DNA from: JANMMJ01 sp964543235
GTDB taxonomy: Bacteria > Pseudomonadota > Alphaproteobacteria > Rhizobiales > Aestuariivirgaceae
Direction of reading: 5' to 3'
Length of the DNA stretch: 17,979 bases
Assembly: GCA_964543235.1 (NCBI GenBank)
Contig: CAZIXE010000074.1
Location: 1 to 17,979, forward strand
The notes beneath the pieces were generated by a model, which was not told where the DNA came from, did not search any database, and saw only the letters and a program-made list of their open reading frames with translations. Positions 15,143 to 17,979 of this stretch are shown here, in pieces; the stretch's first letter is position 1; each line of letters begins with the position of its first letter. The translations under genes and the position numbers were made by a program.

Positions 15143-15799
15143 TCAGTGCACCTGATTGTAGTGTTTCGGAAAATAGGCATGCAGCGCGGTCTTGACCACC
15201 TTGCGGGCTGTCTCGGCCGTAATATAGGGGTCTATCCGCGCCGCTGTCGAGACGGTGCCGAGCCACATGCCTTCGCAGATGCCCTCGAGGCCGAACATGA
15301 CCAGCTTGGCGTCGTGGCTGTAGCCGCCATCCGCGCTGAGGCGTCGGCACAGCTCCATGACGACGCGCGAGCGCTCGCTGTCGTAGGGCGAACAGATTTC
15401 CTCGTAGATCGGCCGGCCCTGGCTTTCGCCCCAGAAGGCGATCCAGGCCGCAAGTTTCTGCGGCGTGTAGATCTTGTCGTCGAAATCCGAAAGCAGTACC
15501 GCCTGCAGCCTGTCGGCCGTGCGGTCGCCCGCCTGCTCGAGCGCTTCCTTCCAGTTCTGGTAGTATTCGTCGGCCAGCATCTTGAGGCTGGCCGCCAGCA
15601 GCTTTTCCTTGCCTTCAAAATGGAAGCTGATGATGCCGACCGAGAGCCCGGCGGTGCGGGCGACGTCGGCAATGGTTAGGGAGGCATAGCCTTTGCGCGA
15701 AATGACTTCGATCGTGGCCTCGATCAGCTGCTGGCGTCTGACATCCTTGGAGGCTTTTCTCCGGACTTTTTCAGGATTTTCTTGAATGGCGGCACCCAT
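15143..15799 (-). CDS. TetR/AcrR family regulator, BetI-like
   Basis: This 218-residue regulator has an N-terminal helix-turn-helix domain at about 20-70 (RRQQLIEATIEVISRKGYAS, then IADVARTAGLSVGIISFHF). The rest is a ligand-binding domain in which LAAWIAFWGESQGRPIYEEI and GLEGICEGMWLG resemble E. coli BetI (KAWLAFWASS, ALIDGLWLR), the choline-responsive repressor. Two adjacent ATGs (15802 and 15799) are possible. I chose 15799 because AGGA lies 6 bases upstream. It sits between the PhyH-like gene (20-base gap) and the acyl-CoA dehydrogenase (2-base gap), so it is probably co-transcribed with, and regulates, the cluster. The BetI resemblance suggests a quaternary or polyamine-type effector, but this is inference. 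Confidence 0.9.
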   Translation of the reverse strand: MGAAIQENPEKVRRKASKDVRRQQLIEATIEVISRKGYASLTIADVARTAGLSVGIISFHFEGKEKLLAASLKMLADEYYQNWKEALEQAGDRTADRLQAVLLSDFDDKIYTPQKLAAWIAFWGESQGRPIYEEICSPYDSERSRVVMELCRRLSADGGYSHDAKLVMFGLEGICEGMWLGTVSTAARIDPYITAETARKVVKTALHAYFPKHYNQVH

Positions 15800-15819
15800 C
15801 ATCTGTCCTGTTACCTTTG

Positions 15820-16866
15820 CTACGGCGGTCCCGTGACCTCGCTGAGAGGCCGTTTCCATCCCACATCGCGCCAGGGATTGTTGGCGATTCCCAGCCGCTC
15901 AACGAGATCGAGCGCTTGCCACATGAGCGGAATGCGCCGTTCGGCGAGTCCGGGAAGGCTCAGCGGATCGAGCCCGGTGAAGGGCAGGAACGGGTTGCGC
16001 CGGCTGTAGGCCCAGATCTCGACTCGTTTCGAGGGCCGGGCGGCAAAGCCGCGGGCGTGAAAACCGACCGTATCGCCGACGATCAGCGTGTTTGCCGGGA
16101 TCGCGGTCTGTTGCGGTCTTGGCAGCCCCATGCGGGCGAGGTCGGCGGCGTCGGCGCGGAATGAACCGCGCGCCAGATAGGTGTCGCTGGCCTCGGCCGC
16201 CCGGATGCTCGTCTCGTGCTCCCAGGCGATTCGCTCCGGCGTCAGGCGGTGTGAGCCCGGAACATACACGAAGGGTCCCTCGTCCTCGGCCACATCCGTG
16301 AGGAACAGCCAGGCCTTCATGCTGGGATGGAAGGTGTCGGCATGGAAGTTGGTCTGCGGATCCGGTCCCGCCTGGCGCACATGCGTGATGATGGACTGGA
16401 TGTAGTAGAGCGGTTCCTGGTCGTAGGACGACACGTAGCGCATCAGCCCGTGCCAGTCGCCGCGCCGGAACAGCGTCTTGAGATCCGGCATGGCGGCAAG
16501 CGCCCTGGCGTCGAGGGCAATCCGGCGTGTCACGGTATCGCCCTGGATCATCTCGCGGGCAGGGGCCTGGAATGCGAGCACCGCATCGCGCAGCCGCGCG
16601 AACATGTCCGGCGGCAGGAAATTCTCCTTGCGCACGAAGCCGTCGCGAATGAAGGCGTCGCGATCTTCCGCCGAAACGAGGTGTTCGAGGCGCTTGCGCC
16701 GCCACCACGCGAGGTGATGGGCCAGCTTGACCCGCCTGACATGCAGGCCCCAGCGATTCAGTGCCGGCGAGCCGATGACCGGATTGTCGCGAAATGACTT
16801 CGCGCTGGTGGCGACCGCCGCCGCCGCAAACGGGAGTTTGAGAATCGTGGAAACTTTAGACGGCAC
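15820..16866 (-). CDS. Phytanoyl-CoA dioxygenase (PhyH) family protein
   Basis: This 348-residue protein is of the Fe(II)/2-oxoglutarate-dependent PhyH family. The iron ligands are H175 and D177 (TNFHADTFHP) and H270 (GDTVGFHARG). R281 (RVEIWAY) is placed to bind 2-oxoglutarate. Other family features are AWLFLTDVAEDEGPFVYVPG and SHRLTPERI. Such enzymes hydroxylate an acyl-CoA or small molecule next to a carbonyl. The frame starts with GTG at 16864-16866. There is no ATG, GTG or TTG in the next 40 codons and no ribosome binding site upstream. Promoter-like hexamers lie so close that the message may be almost leaderless. It is the first gene of the probable cluster, 87 bases after ilvD on the same strand. 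The substrate is unknown. Confidence 0.9.
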   Translation of the reverse strand: MPSKVSTILKLPFAAAAVATSAKSFRDNPVIGSPALNRWGLHVRRVKLAHHLAWWRRKRLEHLVSAEDRDAFIRDGFVRKENFLPPDMFARLRDAVLAFQAPAREMIQGDTVTRRIALDARALAAMPDLKTLFRRGDWHGLMRYVSSYDQEPLYYIQSIITHVRQAGPDPQTNFHADTFHPSMKAWLFLTDVAEDEGPFVYVPGSHRLTPERIAWEHETSIRAAEASDTYLARGSFRADAADLARMGLPRPQQTAIPANTLIVGDTVGFHARGFAARPSKRVEIWAYSRRNPFLPFTGLDPLSLPGLAERRIPLMWQALDLVERLGIANNPWRDVGWKRPLSEVTGPP

Positions 16867-16907
16867 AAGATTATTTTACTATAACTTTAGCGGACTGCAA
16901 GATGCAA
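16852..16907 (-). promoter_or_regulatory. Candidate promoter and operator of the PhyH-TetR-Pot cluster
   Basis: This AT-rich island lies in GC-rich surroundings. On the minus strand TTGCAT (16907-16902) and TATAGT (16883-16878) are 18 bases apart; alternatively TTGCAG (16900-16895) and TAAAAT (16878-16873) are 16 apart. AACTTTAG occurs as a direct repeat at 16852-16859 and 16883-16890, 31 bases apart. AAG(A)TTAT-TTTACT-ATAACTT at 16867-16887 is an imperfect inverted repeat over the -10 hexamers. Repression by the cluster's TetR protein is plausible but not shown. Confidence 0.45.
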
Positions 16908-16953
16908 AACGCGCGGTCCGCCGCAAAATGCAGCAGTTGCGTCAAAAAGACGT

Positions 16954-17979
16954 TCACCGCACCTGCCTGACCGCCCCCTTGGCGGCACTCGTGGCAAAGG
17001 CGGCGTAGGCGCGGAGCGCCGTCGTCACCCGGCGCGGCCGCGGCTCGGCCGGCGACCAGGCATCCTGGCCGCGCGCCTCCTGTGCCGCCCGGCGCCTGGC
17101 GATTTCCGCTTCATCCACGGCGAGATGCACGCTGCGGTTCGGGATGTCGATCTCGATGCGGTCGCCATTCTGCACGAGCGCAATGAGCCCGCCTTCCTGC
17201 GCCTCGGGTGACACATGGCCGATCGACAGGCCCGAGGTGCCGCCCGAAAACCGCCCGTCGGTGATGAGCGCGCAGGCTTTTCCCAGGCCCTTCGACTTGA
17301 GATAGCTGGTGGGATAGAGCATTTCCTGCATGCCCGGGCCCCCGCGCGGTCCCTCGTAGCGGATCACCACCACATCGCCCGGCTTCACCTTGCCGGTGAG
17401 GATGCCGGAAACCGCCGCATCCTGGCTCTCGAAAACGATGGCGGGTCCGGCGAATTTCAGGATCGATTCATCGACGCCCGCCGTCTTCACGATGCAGCCT
17501 TCAAGCGCCAGATTGCCTTTGAGCACGGCCAGCCCGCCGTCCCTGGAGAATGCATGCGCGACATCGCGGATGACGCCTTTCTCGCGGTCGAGGTCGAGAG
17601 CGTCGAAGCGCCGGGCCTGGCTGAAGGCCGTCTGCGTCGGAACCCCGCCGGGTGCAGCCATGAAGAACTCGCGCACCGACTCGCTCTTGCTGCGGCGCAC
17701 GTCCCAGCGTTCGATTGCTTCGCCGAGTGTGCGCGTATGCACGGTCGGCAAGTCGCGGTGGATGAGGCCCCCCCGGTCGAGCTCGCCCAGGATTGCCATG
17801 ATACCCCCCGCCCGGTGCACATCCTCCATGTGGACATCGCTCTTGGCCGGCGCCACCTTGCACAGGCAGGGCACCCGCCGCGACAGCCGGTCGATATCAT
17901 CCATGGTGAACGCCACCTCGCCCTCATGCGCCGCGGCCAGGATGTGCAGCACCGTGTTGGTCGAGCCGCCCATGGCGAT
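16954..17979 (-). CDS. ilvD: Dihydroxy-acid dehydratase IlvD (partial, N-terminal part outside the window)
   Basis: The frame is open to the right edge and encodes the last 341 residues of IlvD, the enzyme that dehydrates 2,3-dihydroxy acids to 2-oxo acids in valine, isoleucine and leucine synthesis. The match to E. coli IlvD is close throughout: AMGGSTNTVLHILAAA, KSDVHMEDVHRAGGIMAIL, CIVKTAGVDESILKFAGPA, VVVIRYEGPRGGPGMQEMLY, ALITDGRFSGGTSGLSIGHV and a C terminus ALRAYAAFATSAAKGAVR. The ending SAAKGAVR and the Cys-containing PCLCKVAP support the biosynthetic enzyme over sugar-acid dehydratases. About 275 N-terminal residues lie outside the window. It precedes the PhyH gene on the same strand by 87 bases with no clear terminator, so read-through into the cluster is possible. 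Confidence 0.97.
   Translation of the reverse strand: MAMGGSTNTVLHILAAAHEGEVAFTMDDIDRLSRRVPCLCKVAPAKSDVHMEDVHRAGGIMAILGELDRGGLIHRDLPTVHTRTLGEAIERWDVRRSKSESVREFFMAAPGGVPTQTAFSQARRFDALDLDREKGVIRDVAHAFSRDGGLAVLKGNLALEGCIVKTAGVDESILKFAGPAIVFESQDAAVSGILTGKVKPGDVVVIRYEGPRGGPGMQEMLYPTSYLKSKGLGKACALITDGRFSGGTSGLSIGHVSPEAQEGGLIALVQNGDRIEIDIPNRSVHLAVDEAEIARRRAAQEARGQDAWSPAEPRPRRVTTALRAYAAFATSAAKGAVRQVR

Noticed and set aside
16924..16946. Small inverted repeats between ilvD and the PhyH gene (CGCAA/TTGCG and CGTC-AAAAA-GACG) considered as an ilvD terminator
   Set aside because: The stems are only 4 to 5 bp with no T tract after them on the minus strand. They are too weak to call.
1..17979. tRNA, rRNA, CRISPR array or phage integration site
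   Set aside because: No cloverleaf with a TTCGA-type arm, no regular spacer and repeat pattern and no integrase gene were seen when reading both strands by eye.

Overview
This window looks like chromosomal DNA from a GC-rich Gram-negative bacterium, most likely an alphaproteobacterium and perhaps of the order Hyphomicrobiales. The order is inferred from gene style, codon bias and family make-up, not from a phylogenetic marker. Nearly all of it has strong GC bias. The exception is the left end: by hand count the first 120 bases are about 36% G+C, against about 68% at 901-960.

Left end (1 to about 1630). The window opens in the last 29 codons of an AT-rich gene. A compact membrane-anchored protein follows 22 bases later. 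After it comes a GC-rich fragment of an Rhs/YD-repeat protein that has lost both ends. This is the layout expected for a polymorphic toxin tip, its immunity protein and a displaced Rhs core remnant. About 400 bases with no recognisable gene follow. This is the accessory part of the window.

Middle (1632-8879), a mosaic of housekeeping and small genes. On the minus strand are an NAD(P)H:FMN reductase-like flavoprotein, a class I DNA photolyase, a winged-helix/TolB-like/TPR regulator, an exported ankyrin-repeat protein and an M24 metallopeptidase. On the plus strand are three small exported proteins of unknown function: 75 aa with six cysteines, 147 aa with a signal peptide, and 69 aa with four cysteines. 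Each plus gene is divergent from a minus gene. The interval between the regulator and the 147-aa gene holds 11-bp-spaced direct repeats that suit a PhoB/OmpR-type winged helix.

Right part (8879-16866), one minus-strand run of eight closely spaced genes. In transcription order these are a phytanoyl-CoA dioxygenase family protein, a BetI-like TetR regulator, an acyl-CoA dehydrogenase, a PotFGHI-type polyamine ABC transporter (binding protein, ATPase, two permeases) and a YajO-like aldo/keto reductase. Gaps are from -4 to 59 bases. A perfect 9-bp hairpin between potF and potG probably sets binding-protein levels above those of the membrane components. The cluster suggests regulated uptake and oxidation of an amine-containing or acylated compound, but the substrate cannot be read from the sequence. 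The window ends inside ilvD (dihydroxy-acid dehydratase), also on the minus strand.

No tRNA, rRNA, CRISPR array, complete insertion sequence or replication origin was seen.
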